From Caldilineaceae bacterium (GTDB lineage Bacteria; Chloroflexota; Anaerolineae; Caldilineales; Caldilineaceae), in contig JALHQH010000005.1 in assembly GCA_022842065.1 (NCBI GenBank), forward strand, positions 124,001-188,000: a stretch of 64,000 nucleotides of DNA, given 5' to 3'. The notes under the pieces were generated by a model. It did no database searches. It saw nothing but the letters and a program-made list of their open reading frames with translations, and had not been told where the DNA came from. Shown here piece by piece: positions 1-8,627 of the stretch; the first letter of the stretch is position 1, and every line of letters starts with the position of its first letter. A program made the position numbers and the translations under genes.

Positions 1-252
1 GGCTGCGGCCACATCATTTGCGGCACTAACCCCTGGTGGTGTTTTTGTGGGGGTCGCGGTGGGGGCTGGGGCTGCTACTGGACAAGCCGTTAAAAGGAGC
101 ATCAGTAGCAATGCTACACAGAAGAGCGGTAACTTGCTCTTGGCCGTCGGAGATTGGCTAGACGCTGGTGGCATTTGCGGCATCATTGCGCGCTTTGCCT
201 GCTGCCGCGCATAGGTAAAAGTTGGGCGTAAACGGGAAGAAGGGAAAAGCAT
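1..252 (-). CDS. Lipoprotein, N-terminal part (gene runs off the left edge)
   Basis: Reading the minus strand from 252 gives 84 open codons to the window edge. A basic stretch is followed by a hydrophobic segment (about residues 41-53) and the lipobox LLTAC, with the lipidated cysteine at residue 57. A Thr/Pro-rich linker (TATPTKTPPG) follows, as is usual between the lipid anchor and the folded domain of exported lipoproteins. The start is uncertain: ATGs at 252, 186, 183 and 174 are in frame, and those at 174-186 give a more normal signal-peptide length. The functional domain lies outside the window, so only the class (surface lipoprotein) can be named. Confidence 0.7.
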   Translation of the reverse strand, partial: MLFPSSRLRPTFTYARQQAKRAMMPQMPPASSQSPTAKSKLPLFCVALLLMLLLTACPVAAPAPTATPTKTPPGVSAANDVAAA

Positions 253-658
253 AGAGAAAATTACCTGCATGCGTTAATGCGCGCGCAATTTAAAATGATG
301 ATCATTTGTTCAATTATCTGGTAAAAATAATTTTTGAACAAGGTTCACTTTGCATGATGCACGGCAAATAAGGATCATTGATATGGGCAATAGTATACCA
401 TATTCTGAATTGTGGTAGAATATGCAGGCTGGTTGCTTGAAATTTTCGTCAAGCGCTCATTGGTCAAGCGCTCATTGCGCCCAGCCGTAGTGACTGGGCC
501 TCGCTATCGATGTCGCTATCGCTATTGTGGTTGAAATGAGAACCGGCGTTTTTACCACTGTACAAAATACTGGTTCTCATTCAGAGCAAAAAATAACCGT
601 GCCAATTAGGGGTGGCCAGTGCTGGCCGCCCGATTGCCATTAATAAGATTTTGATGCC
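253..658. other. Intergenic region with direct repeat and hairpin
   Basis: This gap holds no convincing gene. The part at about 280-420 is AT-rich compared with the flanking genes and probably contains the promoter of the minus-strand lipoprotein gene. At about 452-480 the 15-mer GTCAAGCGCTCATTG occurs twice in tandem. At about 535-583 an inverted repeat (ATGAGAACCGG with CTGGTTCTCAT) could form a hairpin. An antisense ORF at 581-835 resembles no known protein and overlaps the candidate gene at 659. Confidence 0.5.
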
Positions 659-988
659 ATGTTGCGCTGGAGAGTATATCAACAATCTGATCAATTCCCA
701 TCTCCACTGGCTGCTAACCTGGCGGCGGAAGGGACTGTGAGCCCTGTGGTTATTTATCTTGCCGCGCGCGAATTGCTCCTCCCGGCCCGCTTGCTGGGCA
801 GTGGCCATCAACCGCTGGCGTTTGTCATGGTCCACTGTCTACAGCTTTTCACGCCGCTGGCTGATCTGTTGGGCCTGACGCCACGCAACGGCTGGGGGGC
901 TTGGGCGGATGCCGTCATTGCGCTGACCGGCGCCCATAACCCTAACTGTCAAGCTGTCAAAGAGGATGTGACCGATGGTGCCGTCTAG
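659..988 (+). CDS. Small hypothetical protein, first ORF of the 0.7-5.7 kb cluster
   Basis: This 109-residue ORF overlaps the next ORF by 14 nt in the same direction, which is the main reason to believe it. The reading frame is closed upstream by TAA at 644-646. Residues about 29-65 are hydrophobic and could include one weak membrane segment; the C-terminus is polar. I recognise no domain. No clear ribosome-binding site precedes the ATG, and an antisense ORF covers part of it, so it could be spurious or the remnant of a longer protein. Confidence 0.35.
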   Translation: MLRWRVYQQSDQFPSPLAANLAAEGTVSPVVIYLAARELLLPARLLGSGHQPLAFVMVHCLQLFTPLADLLGLTPRNGWGAWADAVIALTGAHNPNCQAVKEDVTDGAV

Positions 989-1550
989 TGCCATCCTGGC
1001 CCCGATTTCGCCCCAGGCTTGGCAGGAACAGCTTGCCCATGGCGTGGAAGCCGGGCAGACACCGTTGCTGACAGTGGGGCTAAGTCAACGGCTGTTGGAT
1101 AGCTGGGTGGCGCAGACGACACTGGCTACCTTTGACCAGAGCCGCACGGATATTGTCACGCCAACCGTCTTAATCGGTGGGAATAGTACGCTTTGGCCGG
1201 TGATGTTGCTGCACCCTCCGACGGCAGGAACTGCTCCCGCTGCCGCGGCACCACCGCTGGCACTGCTTTACGGCGGCGCTGATCAAGCCACCTATATGGC
1301 CAGTATGACCACCGTCGCTGCCGACCGGCTGTTGGCCGGCACTGGGCGTGCTCATGATCTGCCGGCAAGTATGCACCCAGCCCTGGTGCCATTGACAAAC
1401 CCGACCGTACCTTTGTCTTGGTCGGCGCTGGCGTTAAGCCTATGCCCGCCTGCCCCCCAGGCCCAGCCGACCACCACGGTTGATCCCTGGTTGCTCTGGA
1501 GTACCTTTTCGCTGGTCTTGTTGCTCGTGCTCCTGGCCTTATTTGTCTAA
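975..1550 (+). CDS. Hypothetical C-tail-anchored membrane protein
   Basis: The 191-residue protein has no recognisable family. Residues 1-165 are mildly hydrophobic and Ala/Pro-rich without a clear signal peptide. The last about 20 residues (after VDPWLLW) form one strong transmembrane helix rich in Leu/Val ending at the C-terminus, giving tail-anchored topology. It overlaps the upstream small ORF by 14 nt. The next gene of the cluster follows after a 139-nt gap containing an inverted repeat. It is probably co-expressed with the membrane and zinc-ribbon proteins downstream. The function is unknown. Confidence 0.5.
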   Translation: MVPSSAILAPISPQAWQEQLAHGVEAGQTPLLTVGLSQRLLDSWVAQTTLATFDQSRTDIVTPTVLIGGNSTLWPVMLLHPPTAGTAPAAAAPPLALLYGGADQATYMASMTTVAADRLLAGTGRAHDLPASMHPALVPLTNPTVPLSWSALALSLCPPAPQAQPTTTVDPWLLWSTFSLVLLLVLLALFV

Positions 1551-1581
1551 CTATCCTTTAAGGCCACTTTAGAAAAATAAT

Positions 1582-1642
1582 GATCCACGAAAAAACACGA
1601 AGGTGCACGAAGAAGAACCAAAATTCGTGTGTCTTCGTGGAT
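1582..1642. repeat. Iterated-unit inverted repeat (CACGAA units)
   Basis: The left arm repeats CACGAA three times at about 10-nt intervals (ATCCACGAA, CACGAAG, CACGAAG). The right arm carries the complement (TTCGTG, CTTCGTGGAT). The element lies in the 139-nt gap between two co-directional genes and can fold into a hairpin. It resembles the other iterated-unit hairpins in this window but has a longer period. Confidence 0.6.
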
Positions 1643-1689
1643 AGCTTAAATTTTGAAATGTCCTAATTAATGAATTTCAGTATGTATCC

Positions 1690-2334
1690 ATGACATCCTT
1701 GCCCCGCGCAACCACCAATTACTTGACCCATTTCATCGCCGCTCTCTGTTTCATTGTGATCGCACTTGATCGTACCCAGCTGACGACAGCACTCCATGGT
1801 GTCGTCTTGGGCCTCTACCAGCTGTTGGTGCTCTTGGCTGGCTTGGGCCTCTTGCTGGGGGTGATCAATGTGCTCGTGCTGCATCTGCGGCGGATTATTC
1901 ATGGCCAGGGGGAATGGAGTTTTAGCTTGTTGCTTGTGGTTGGCCTCTGCGCAACCCTGGTGGCGGGGCTTTTACAGCCGGCCGGCGTCACCAGCCCAAC
2001 CGTGGAGTGGATCTTTGACAGCTTGATTGCGCCAGGGCAAGCTTCGCTCTACGCTCTCGTGCTCTTCTTTATGGCCGCGGCGGCCTATCGCTATCTACGG
2101 GTGAACTTGCCGGGCGGCGGCTGGATGTTGGCCGGTGCCCTGCTCATGTTGGTGCTACAAATGCCGGCCACCTATAACCTTATTTCCCCGGCGATTGGCG
2201 CCACCGTGGGTGGGGCCATGGGCTGGCTATTGCAGACCGGCATCATGGCAACCCTGCGCGGGGCTTTGCTGGGGAGCAGTTTGGCCCTGGTCATTGTCGC
2301 CATGCGCTATTTACTGGGCCGAGTAAAGCCATGA
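1690..2334 (+). CDS. Polytopic membrane protein of unknown function
   Basis: The 214-residue protein is almost entirely hydrophobic, with about six predicted transmembrane helices (about residues 13-28, 38-60, 77-95, 113-130, 144-160 and 180-205). No conserved catalytic motif is visible and I recognise no family. Its stop codon overlaps the start of the zinc-ribbon gene by 4 nt (ATGA), which indicates translational coupling. The ATG at 1690 is the first in frame, but no good Shine-Dalgarno sequence precedes it, so the start is moderately uncertain. Confidence 0.65.
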   Translation: MTSLPRATTNYLTHFIAALCFIVIALDRTQLTTALHGVVLGLYQLLVLLAGLGLLLGVINVLVLHLRRIIHGQGEWSFSLLLVVGLCATLVAGLLQPAGVTSPTVEWIFDSLIAPGQASLYALVLFFMAAAAYRYLRVNLPGGGWMLAGALLMLVLQMPATYNLISPAIGATVGGAMGWLLQTGIMATLRGALLGSSLALVIVAMRYLLGRVKP

Positions 2335-3698
2335 GTACGATTCGCTGCCCGCATTGTGGCACCGCTAACCGCGTTGGTTCCAACTTCTGTAACCGCTGTG
2401 GTGTCGATCTGCGCGACAGCAGCCAAGCGCGCCCGCCCGCTGATCAAGCGCCGTTAGCCGCTGCTGAAATCGATGATCATCTCACTGCTGCGGCTGCCAC
2501 ACCTGCCGATCCGTATCAACTGGTGCCAACCGATCGTCCCTTCTTTGCCGACCGCCAAGACGATGACTTTGCCTGGGATACTACCGGCCTGGATGAATCA
2601 CCCACGGCGGCGTGGCCGGCCGACGAAGAGCCATCCGCCGATGCTGACCGCCCGCGCCGGTTGGTGAGTGGTATCCAGGGCTTGCTGGAACCAGTGCGGC
2701 TGGCGCGGGTGGGTGGTGATGCCGAGCTTGGCCCGCCGCCCCAGGGGTTGGATCCACTGCTCTTGACCCAATCCGATCGTTTGCGCCGTGTGCGCGACCT
2801 GGTGACTGAAGATCCGCTCCTGGTGGATGAATTCGTCTCGGTGGGGCGTCCTGTGCCCTTGCGCCTGCGCCTGCCCTGGCTGATCATCCTGCTGCTGCTG
2901 GCGGTGGCCCTGCCAATTTTATTACTCTTTACCGCGCCGGTCGGCACCCCACAACAGTGGCCGGGCGTTGCAGAAGCTTATGCCGCCATTGATGGGCTTG
3001 CACCGGATGCGCCGGTCTGGATTCTCTGGGCCTATGATCCGGCGACCGCCGGGGAAATGGATCTGCTCGCCCTGGCGATGGCGACCCACCTGCTGGAACA
3101 ACAAGGGCGGCCGGTGATTGTGAGTTTGCTGCCGAATGGCTTAGCGACGGCACAGCGTCTCTTTGCCCAGGCTTTGGCCGAATTGTTGGTTGCAAATCCT
3201 ACGCGCAATCGTTTCCTTGGCGCAGATAGTTATCTGGAGGGGGCCTATTTACCCGGTGGGGCCGCCGCGCTTACATTGTTGGCCCAGTCACCGCAAAGCG
3301 CACTGATTGGGCACACTGACCGCACGGCGTTTCTGCTGGGCCCGTTGGTGACGCAGCGCCCAGCCCTGGCGATTGTGGTCGCCGCCCAGGCGGAGGATGT
3401 GCAACAGTGGTTGGAGCAAGTCCAACCGCTCGCGCCGGCCCCGGTGGTGGCCTTTACCGCTGCCGGCGCGGATCCAATCTTGCGCCCCTATTTGGCGAGT
3501 GGGCAGTTGCAGGGGTTAGTCAGCGGCTTTGATGGGGCCGCGACCTATCAACAGTTGCGCACCGGCCCACTTAACAACACCTGGGACAGTCGCTGGTTAC
3601 AACAGTTGGTGGCACAAAATTGGGGCCATGCTGCGCTCTTGCTGATCCTGCTACTGGGTAATCTGCGCGGCCTCTTCTGGGGGGGTGCTGATGAGTAG
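2331..3698 (+). CDS. Zinc-ribbon protein with two membrane segments and a large extracytoplasmic domain
   Basis: The protein has 455 residues. The N-terminus is a zinc ribbon with Cys at 6, 9, 20 and 23 (CPHC...CNRC). An acidic, Pro/Ala-rich linker to about residue 170 follows, then a transmembrane helix at about 183-206. An alpha/beta-looking domain of about 225 residues comes next, and a second hydrophobic segment lies near 433-448. The layout places the ribbon in the cytoplasm and the large domain outside. The gene overlaps its upstream neighbour by 4 nt and the downstream membrane protein by about 8 nt, so the three are translationally coupled. Biochemical function is unknown; no catalytic motif is visible in the outer domain. 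Confidence 0.7.
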   Translation: MSTIRCPHCGTANRVGSNFCNRCGVDLRDSSQARPPADQAPLAAAEIDDHLTAAAATPADPYQLVPTDRPFFADRQDDDFAWDTTGLDESPTAAWPADEEPSADADRPRRLVSGIQGLLEPVRLARVGGDAELGPPPQGLDPLLLTQSDRLRRVRDLVTEDPLLVDEFVSVGRPVPLRLRLPWLIILLLLAVALPILLLFTAPVGTPQQWPGVAEAYAAIDGLAPDAPVWILWAYDPATAGEMDLLALAMATHLLEQQGRPVIVSLLPNGLATAQRLFAQALAELLVANPTRNRFLGADSYLEGAYLPGGAAALTLLAQSPQSALIGHTDRTAFLLGPLVTQRPALAIVVAAQAEDVQQWLEQVQPLAPAPVVAFTAAGADPILRPYLASGQLQGLVSGFDGAATYQQLRTGPLNNTWDSRWLQQLVAQNWGHAALLLILLLGNLRGLFWGGADE

Positions 3699-4467
3699 CG
3701 TCAATGTCGGCCTCCTCAGTCAGGACCTCAGCTTATGGGTCGGTTTTCTCTTTTCATTGCTGATCTTTAGCACCCTGTTGGGTGATCAGCGGTTGGCGAA
3801 AGTGGCCCAATACATCCTGGTGGGGGTCTCGTTGGGTTATGTGGGCGCGCTGGTGGTGCAACATGTGCTGCGCCCGCGCCTTTTGGTGCCGCTCCTCACG
3901 ACCCCGCTGGCTAGCCCTGGCTTATGGCTTGTCCTGCTTTTGGGGTTATTGTTTATGGTTGCCGGTCTGGAACGGATTTTAAGCCCTGCTGCGCTAAACG
4001 TTGCGCCTGTTGGCTGGCGTCGTTGGCTGCGCACGTTGGGTTCGATCCCTGCGGCGCTCTTAGTCGGCACCAGCTTAAGCGTTGTGCTGATTGGCATCTG
4101 GCAGGGTACCTTGTGGCCACAACTCTGGGCGACGGCGCGCAGCGGCTTAAACTGGCAAGGCGCGGTGGGGCCGGCATTGGTCAGTGTGCTGGTTCTGCTG
4201 CTGACCACGGCCACGTTGTTACATTGGACGCTACCGATTGCCGCGGTGACGGCGCAGCAACCGGCTTGGGTGCGTTACCTGCTCCGCGGCTGGAGTGGGC
4301 TGGGCAAACGGGTCCTCTGGTTGGCCGCCGGGGTGATCTTTGCCCGCCTCTTTGCCGGCTATTTGAGTTTGTTAATTGCCCGGATCCAGTTCTTTGTCTT
4401 TGGCCTCGATCATACCGCGCTCTGGCTGTGGGCCGAGCGCATTTGGAGAGGGATTAGCGGGGCATGA
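3691..4467 (+). CDS. Polytopic membrane protein of unknown function
   Basis: The protein has about 258 residues, with roughly six hydrophobic segments spread over its length. ATG at 3691 is preferred over the in-frame GTG at 3685 because it lies after a G-rich stretch and gives an 8-nt overlap with the zinc-ribbon gene. The stop overlaps the next gene by 4 nt (ATGA). No recognised domain or charged catalytic motif is present. The tight overlaps on both sides suggest it forms a membrane complex with the neighbouring zinc-ribbon and 1690-2334 proteins; this is inference. Confidence 0.65.
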   Translation: MSSVNVGLLSQDLSLWVGFLFSLLIFSTLLGDQRLAKVAQYILVGVSLGYVGALVVQHVLRPRLLVPLLTTPLASPGLWLVLLLGLLFMVAGLERILSPAALNVAPVGWRRWLRTLGSIPAALLVGTSLSVVLIGIWQGTLWPQLWATARSGLNWQGAVGPALVSVLVLLLTTATLLHWTLPIAAVTAQQPAWVRYLLRGWSGLGKRVLWLAAGVIFARLFAGYLSLLIARIQFFVFGLDHTALWLWAERIWRGISGA

Positions 4468-5693
4468 CCACATCGTTAACTGCCGCATCGCCAGCGGTTG
4501 AAGCACCGGCGGGGGCATCGTCTGGACAAGGAAGCGGACAAAGAAGCGGTGCGCTGCTGGCCCTGGGCGTGACCATGGCGCAGACCACCGCCTGCTTGGT
4601 GGAAAATATCAGTGGGGTGCATCGGCTGGCCGGCTGGGTGACGCTGACGCGCGAGCCAGGGGCATCGTTGGCCCAACAAGGCGCGGCGGTCTGTAACCGC
4701 TTGGGCGGGCAGTTGGGGCGCGTCCTGTGGGATGAGACCACTAACGCACCCTGGCTCGAAAGTACTGACGCGGTCGCCTATCCGCCGCTGGATCAGGTGG
4801 TGGCCGCGATCAGCCCGCGCCGTCGCTTGCGGGTTTGGTTGGTCGCGCTGACCGCCGAAGGCAGTTTGACCGCGGCGCGGCGCACCTTGAACAGTGCGCC
4901 CCTGCAACTAGTGGGCGTCACGATCCTCACCCCTGATCTCAGTGCCAATCGCCTGGCTGCGCAACTGATCGAAGCCCAACCCGAAGCGTTAGTGGTGGCC
5001 GGCGGCTATGATGATCCTGATCCGGCGACTCACCAGTGGTTGTTGCAACTTTGTCGCTATGTGGGGCAAGCGTTAACCCGCTTGGCCCCGGCTGCGCGCC
5101 CGACGATCTTCTATGCCGGCAATCAGTGGGCCGCGGACGCCGCTGAACCCTTGTTGCGACCGGATGGTGGGGGGGCATTGACGCGGTTGCGCAATGTCCA
5201 GCCGCAACCAGACCAAGGTCAACCGGCGGAAGTGGCGGTGGCGTTGAGCCAGCTCTATTGGCGGCTCTGCCAGCGGATGCCGGGCTATGCCCCCTTGAGT
5301 CGTTGGGTGACGCCGCCGGGACAAGTGGTCAATCTGGAAGCTTGTTTTGCCCGCTTGGTGCAGATTTGGATGAGCTATTACCAGTTGCCAACGCTGCATG
5401 GCTTATACTGCACGCCAAGTTGGTGGTTACATGTCTGTGCCAGTCGCGATCACCGCGGCGTTCGTCTGCGTTTTGTCAAGCCCCAGTCGCGCCCCGTTGA
5501 TTTGGAAAGTTGGCCCCCTTTACAACTTGTCAGCGGGATGTGGCCCATGGAGCTGTGGTCCCCCGGCCCGCAAGTCTGGTGGGATCGCAGCGGGCTGGCC
5601 CCGTTGGTTACGTCGATTGGGCAAGTCGCGCCCTTGGCCATGCTGCAGGTGTTGGAAAATGATCTGCTCGAGCAGCGGCGACGCCGGGCATAA
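4464..5693 (+). CDS. Uncharacterised cytosolic protein, possibly MutL/GlmL-like (ASKHA fold)
   Basis: The protein has 409 residues, is soluble, and is the last gene of the coupled cluster (4-nt overlap with the upstream gene). Residues 30-60 (ALGVTMAQTTACLVE) have the strand-turn-strand character of an ATPase phosphate-1 loop. Residues about 170-215 (QPEALVVAGGYDD) resemble the corresponding part of the glutamate-mutase accessory protein GlmL/MutL family. The canonical DxGSTTTK signature is not present, so the assignment is weak and ATP binding may be lost. No mutase subunit genes are in the window. Alternatively this is an unrelated lineage-specific protein. Confidence 0.5.
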   Translation: MTTSLTAASPAVEAPAGASSGQGSGQRSGALLALGVTMAQTTACLVENISGVHRLAGWVTLTREPGASLAQQGAAVCNRLGGQLGRVLWDETTNAPWLESTDAVAYPPLDQVVAAISPRRRLRVWLVALTAEGSLTAARRTLNSAPLQLVGVTILTPDLSANRLAAQLIEAQPEALVVAGGYDDPDPATHQWLLQLCRYVGQALTRLAPAARPTIFYAGNQWAADAAEPLLRPDGGGALTRLRNVQPQPDQGQPAEVAVALSQLYWRLCQRMPGYAPLSRWVTPPGQVVNLEACFARLVQIWMSYYQLPTLHGLYCTPSWWLHVCASRDHRGVRLRFVKPQSRPVDLESWPPLQLVSGMWPMELWSPGPQVWWDRSGLAPLVTSIGQVAPLAMLQVLENDLLEQRRRRA

Positions 5694-5728
5694 ATCAAGT
5701 AAAACAACATAACATAAACGTAACGATT

Positions 5729-5795
5729 CAGGTGCGTCGCACTGTCCAATCGATGAGCGTACTATCCACTTTTGCTGGACAGTGCGACGCACCTG
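5729..5795. repeat. Palindromic repeat, family with core TGCGTCGCACTG (copy 1)
   Basis: Perfect 20-bp arms (5729-5748 and 5776-5795) surround a 27-nt loop. The same core appears at 18181-18243 and 51587-51652 with different loops. This copy lies between the mutL-like gene and the nitroreductase gene and could form a strong hairpin in RNA or DNA. Confidence 0.8.
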
Positions 5796-5826
5796 ATCAC
5801 ATAAACCAAATTAGAGGAGTTTTCTT

Positions 5827-6453
5827 GTGTCTATCCAAGAGCTTAGTCACAAACAGGCAAAGACCAATTATCCCATCCATCCACTGCTGCGCGATCGCTG
5901 GAGCCCCCGCGCCTTTGCGTCACGGTCCGTAGAAACAGCAAAGTTGTGTACGGTCTTGGAAGCGGCGCGCTGGTCGGCGTCAGGTGGTAACCTGCAGCCC
6001 TGGGCCTTTATCATTGCGCAACAAGATCAAGAACCCGCGGCCTTTGCCCGTATGGTCGCTTGTCTGGGGGAAGGTAATGCCCCGTGGGCCTCGCAAGCGC
6101 CGGTCCTGGGGATCACCGTGGCCGGTCTCTACCGCCGGCCCGATCTGCTCAATCGCCATGCCTGGCACGATGTTGGGCTGGCGACCCAAAATCTGGTGAC
6201 ACAGGCGACCGCGTTGGATCTTTACGTCCATCTGATGGGCGGCTTTTCGGCGGACAAAGCGCGCGAGGCCTTTGCGATCCCACCGGAATACGAAGCGGTG
6301 ACCATGTTTGCGCTGGGCTATCTTGGTGATCCCAGTACACTGAATGACCGCCAGCGCGAGAGCGAAGCCGCCCCCCGTACACGTCGTCCCCTTGCCGAGT
6401 TTGTCTTTAGCGAACGGTGGGGGGAAAGTGCCCCACTGCTCACTCGTGACTAA
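5827..6453 (+). CDS. Nitroreductase-family flavoprotein
   Basis: The protein has 208 residues, the usual length for the FMN-dependent nitroreductase superfamily. Visible family features are the N-terminal RWSPRAF segment (phosphate-binding arginines), SASGGNLQPWAF (FMN-contacting region), the helix HDVGLATQNLVTQA at the dimer interface, and GYLGDP near the C-terminus. These enzymes reduce nitro-aromatics, quinones or flavins with NAD(P)H; the natural substrate cannot be read from sequence. The start is a GTG at 5827, chosen because AGAGGAG lies just upstream. It follows a palindromic repeat and precedes a membrane protein gene by 16 nt. Confidence 0.85.
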   Translation: MSIQELSHKQAKTNYPIHPLLRDRWSPRAFASRSVETAKLCTVLEAARWSASGGNLQPWAFIIAQQDQEPAAFARMVACLGEGNAPWASQAPVLGITVAGLYRRPDLLNRHAWHDVGLATQNLVTQATALDLYVHLMGGFSADKAREAFAIPPEYEAVTMFALGYLGDPSTLNDRQRESEAAPRTRRPLAEFVFSERWGESAPLLTRD

Positions 6454-6469
6454 AAAGGTCATCTTCGCC

Positions 6470-8344
6470 ATGCGCGCTGCGTTCCGCTGGACCTGGCTCG
6501 ATCCTTATCTGCTCTTACTGCTGGCGTTAGGTTTGTTGGCCTTGACCCCCCTGGCGGCGCCCGGCTACTTTTATGCTGCCCACGATGGGCGTCATACCGT
6601 CTTCTATCTCCAGCAGTTTGACGCTTCACTGCGCAGTGGCGCGTTCTGGCCGACCTGGGCGATGCACCATATTCAAGGGTATGGCTATCCAACCTTTTTG
6701 TTGCAAGCGCCGATTGGCTTTTACCTGGGCGCACTCTTCGTCTGGCTGGGGGCCGGCTATACAGTGGCCGTCAAGCTGACTTGGGCCACGGGTTTTCTGC
6801 TCAGTGGGTGGGGGATGTATCAACTGGTCGTGCATTGGCTGCGCACTGGGCATGAGGCTGCGGAAACTGAGCGCACAGCGACAGCCAATGGTGAATTTGA
6901 CCCGGTGCGGCTGGCGGCTTTGGGGGCCGGCTTACTCTACATCTTTATTCCCTATCATCTTGCCGACATGTATGTGCGGGCCGCGCTTAATGATGCCTTA
7001 TTGCTCGCCTGGTTTCCGTGGGTGTTGCTGGCCTTTGATCGCTTGCTCACTGGCGACGCGAGCGGCTGGCCGCGCCGGCTGGCGGTGGCCACGCTGCTGC
7101 TGGCCGGCACCCTGCTCACCCACACCTTTGCCCTCATCTCCTTTGCCCCTTTACTCGTCACATTTGTGATTTTTCTGCTGCTTTATCAGTTGCGCTTTGG
7201 CGGCGCGGGGCGGTGGCGGGGGTTGATCGGGCGCAGCTTGCTGGCCGGCTTTGCCGGTAGCGCGGCGCTGTTGCTCTGTGCCGCCTTTCTCCTGCCGCTC
7301 TTTATCGAAGGGCAATATCTGGATCAGCAGGTCTATGTCACCAATACCTATGACTTTCGCCGCCACTTTGTCCAGTTTGGCCAATACTTTAGCCCGTTCT
7401 GGGGGTTTGGCTATTCGGATGACCCGACCGGGGCCAACGATGGCATGAGCTTTCAAATTGGACTCTTGGCGCTGGTCCTGGCGCTGGTTGGCTGCTTTTT
7501 GCCCTGGCGTCAGGCCCGACTACGCGGGCGCGCGACCTATCTGGGGTTGCTGCTCATCACCCTGCTCTTCCTTATGAGTCCTTGGGCGCAGGGCGTCTGG
7601 GAAGCGGTGCCGGCGTTGGCGGTGATCCAATTCCCCTGGCGGCTTTTGGCATTGGTTGATCTGTTAATCTGTGGGTTGGCTGGTTTAGTGCTCTACAATC
7701 TAGCTACTTCTTTGCCTCACCTGGGGGTGCCACAGGCGGAGGGCCAAGCCATTGGCCTGCTGCTGGTGGTCGGCTTGGTGATCTTTGCCAGTCTGCGCTA
7801 TGTAGCCGCCGATCTACAGCCGGTCGAGCCGTGGCGCGAGGATGGTCGCGCCGTCTATCGTTTTGAGCGCGAGCACCCAGACATGATCGCCTATACCGAG
7901 TGGGTGCTGGAAAAACCCTTTACCGAATCGCCCATGAGCGCTGACTACGAAGCGCCCGATTACTGGGAAGTGCATGGTTACACCACTGCCCTCACCCGCT
8001 TTTCGATTGTCCAGGGCGTGGCCCGTGTCATCAGCAGTGAAAGCTGGGGCTCTTATTTCCGTGGTCAGATCCAGGTTGAACGGCCGTCGACGGTGCGGAT
8101 CAACCTCTACTATTTTCCGGGCTGGCAGGTGACGGTTGATGGCCGCCCAGCGCTCTATCGCGTTTCTGAAGCCCGTGGTCTAATGGAACTGGATCTGACC
8201 CCCGGTGAACATCGGATTGAGGTGCGCATGGGGACAACGGCAGTGCGGCAGATTGGCGGTGCCATTACCGGCGTCACACTCTTCCCGATCCTGATTCTGC
8301 TATGCTGGCCGGGGCGGCGCAAGCGTGACAAGCTGAAGGGATGA
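6470..8344 (+). CDS. Large membrane protein, PTPS-related (PF10131-like), probable GT-C-type enzyme
   Basis: The protein has about 624 residues with a dozen or so transmembrane segments. The N-terminal pattern HDGRHTVFYLQQFDASL ... HIQGYGYPTFLLQAP matches the '6-pyruvoyl-tetrahydropterin synthase-related' membrane domain common in Chloroflexota and other envelope-rich bacteria. Acidic residues in the first outer loop (AAHDGRH) are in the position typical of GT-C glycosyltransferases. The C-terminal about 170 residues form an outer beta-rich domain (PGWQVTVDG) as in YfhO-type proteins, followed by one last helix. ATG 6470 was chosen over an in-frame start at 6344, which would lie inside the nitroreductase gene. 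It probably acts in cell-surface glycan or glycoprotein assembly. Confidence 0.7.
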   Translation: MRAAFRWTWLDPYLLLLLALGLLALTPLAAPGYFYAAHDGRHTVFYLQQFDASLRSGAFWPTWAMHHIQGYGYPTFLLQAPIGFYLGALFVWLGAGYTVAVKLTWATGFLLSGWGMYQLVVHWLRTGHEAAETERTATANGEFDPVRLAALGAGLLYIFIPYHLADMYVRAALNDALLLAWFPWVLLAFDRLLTGDASGWPRRLAVATLLLAGTLLTHTFALISFAPLLVTFVIFLLLYQLRFGGAGRWRGLIGRSLLAGFAGSAALLLCAAFLLPLFIEGQYLDQQVYVTNTYDFRRHFVQFGQYFSPFWGFGYSDDPTGANDGMSFQIGLLALVLALVGCFLPWRQARLRGRATYLGLLLITLLFLMSPWAQGVWEAVPALAVIQFPWRLLALVDLLICGLAGLVLYNLATSLPHLGVPQAEGQAIGLLLVVGLVIFASLRYVAADLQPVEPWREDGRAVYRFEREHPDMIAYTEWVLEKPFTESPMSADYEAPDYWEVHGYTTALTRFSIVQGVARVISSESWGSYFRGQIQVERPSTVRINLYYFPGWQVTVDGRPALYRVSEARGLMELDLTPGEHRIEVRMGTTAVRQIGGAITGVTLFPILILLCWPGRRKRDKLKG

Positions 8345-8398
8345 TACTGTTGCACTAACTTACAACGGGCACCCAGGGGGTTCCCGAATCCCGCCCTG

Positions 8399-8475
8399 AC
8401 ACCGAGAAGCCGCGCCCAAGGGGCTCCCGGCGGCTGGTCAATCTTTAGCTAGCCGCTGAGGCGGCTTCTCAGTGT
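8399..8475. terminator. Hairpin between convergent genes
   Basis: The arms ACACCGAGAAGCCGC (8399-8413) and GCGGCTTCTCAGTGT (8461-8475) are nearly complementary, with a smaller internal stem. The element lies in the 283-nt space between the convergent genes ending at 8344 and 8628. A T-rich tract (GGGGTTTTAA) follows about 10 nt after the right arm. It is a candidate bidirectional terminator. Confidence 0.5.
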
Positions 8476-8627
8476 TAGCAAGGGGTTTTAACCCCATTGC
8501 CTAATAGATACGACAAATAGAGTTGGCAGCAAGCGGGCTGCGCATCAGGGGATGCGCAGTACACGATTGTGCCATGTTAATCTACGCTGTCTATAAGATA
8601 GCGAAGCAGTATCATCCTGTCATCCCT

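Noticed and set aside
581..835. 84-codon minus-strand ORF near the left end
   Set aside because: Overlaps the start of the plus-strand cluster, shows no domain, and its start region looks unlike a translation signal.
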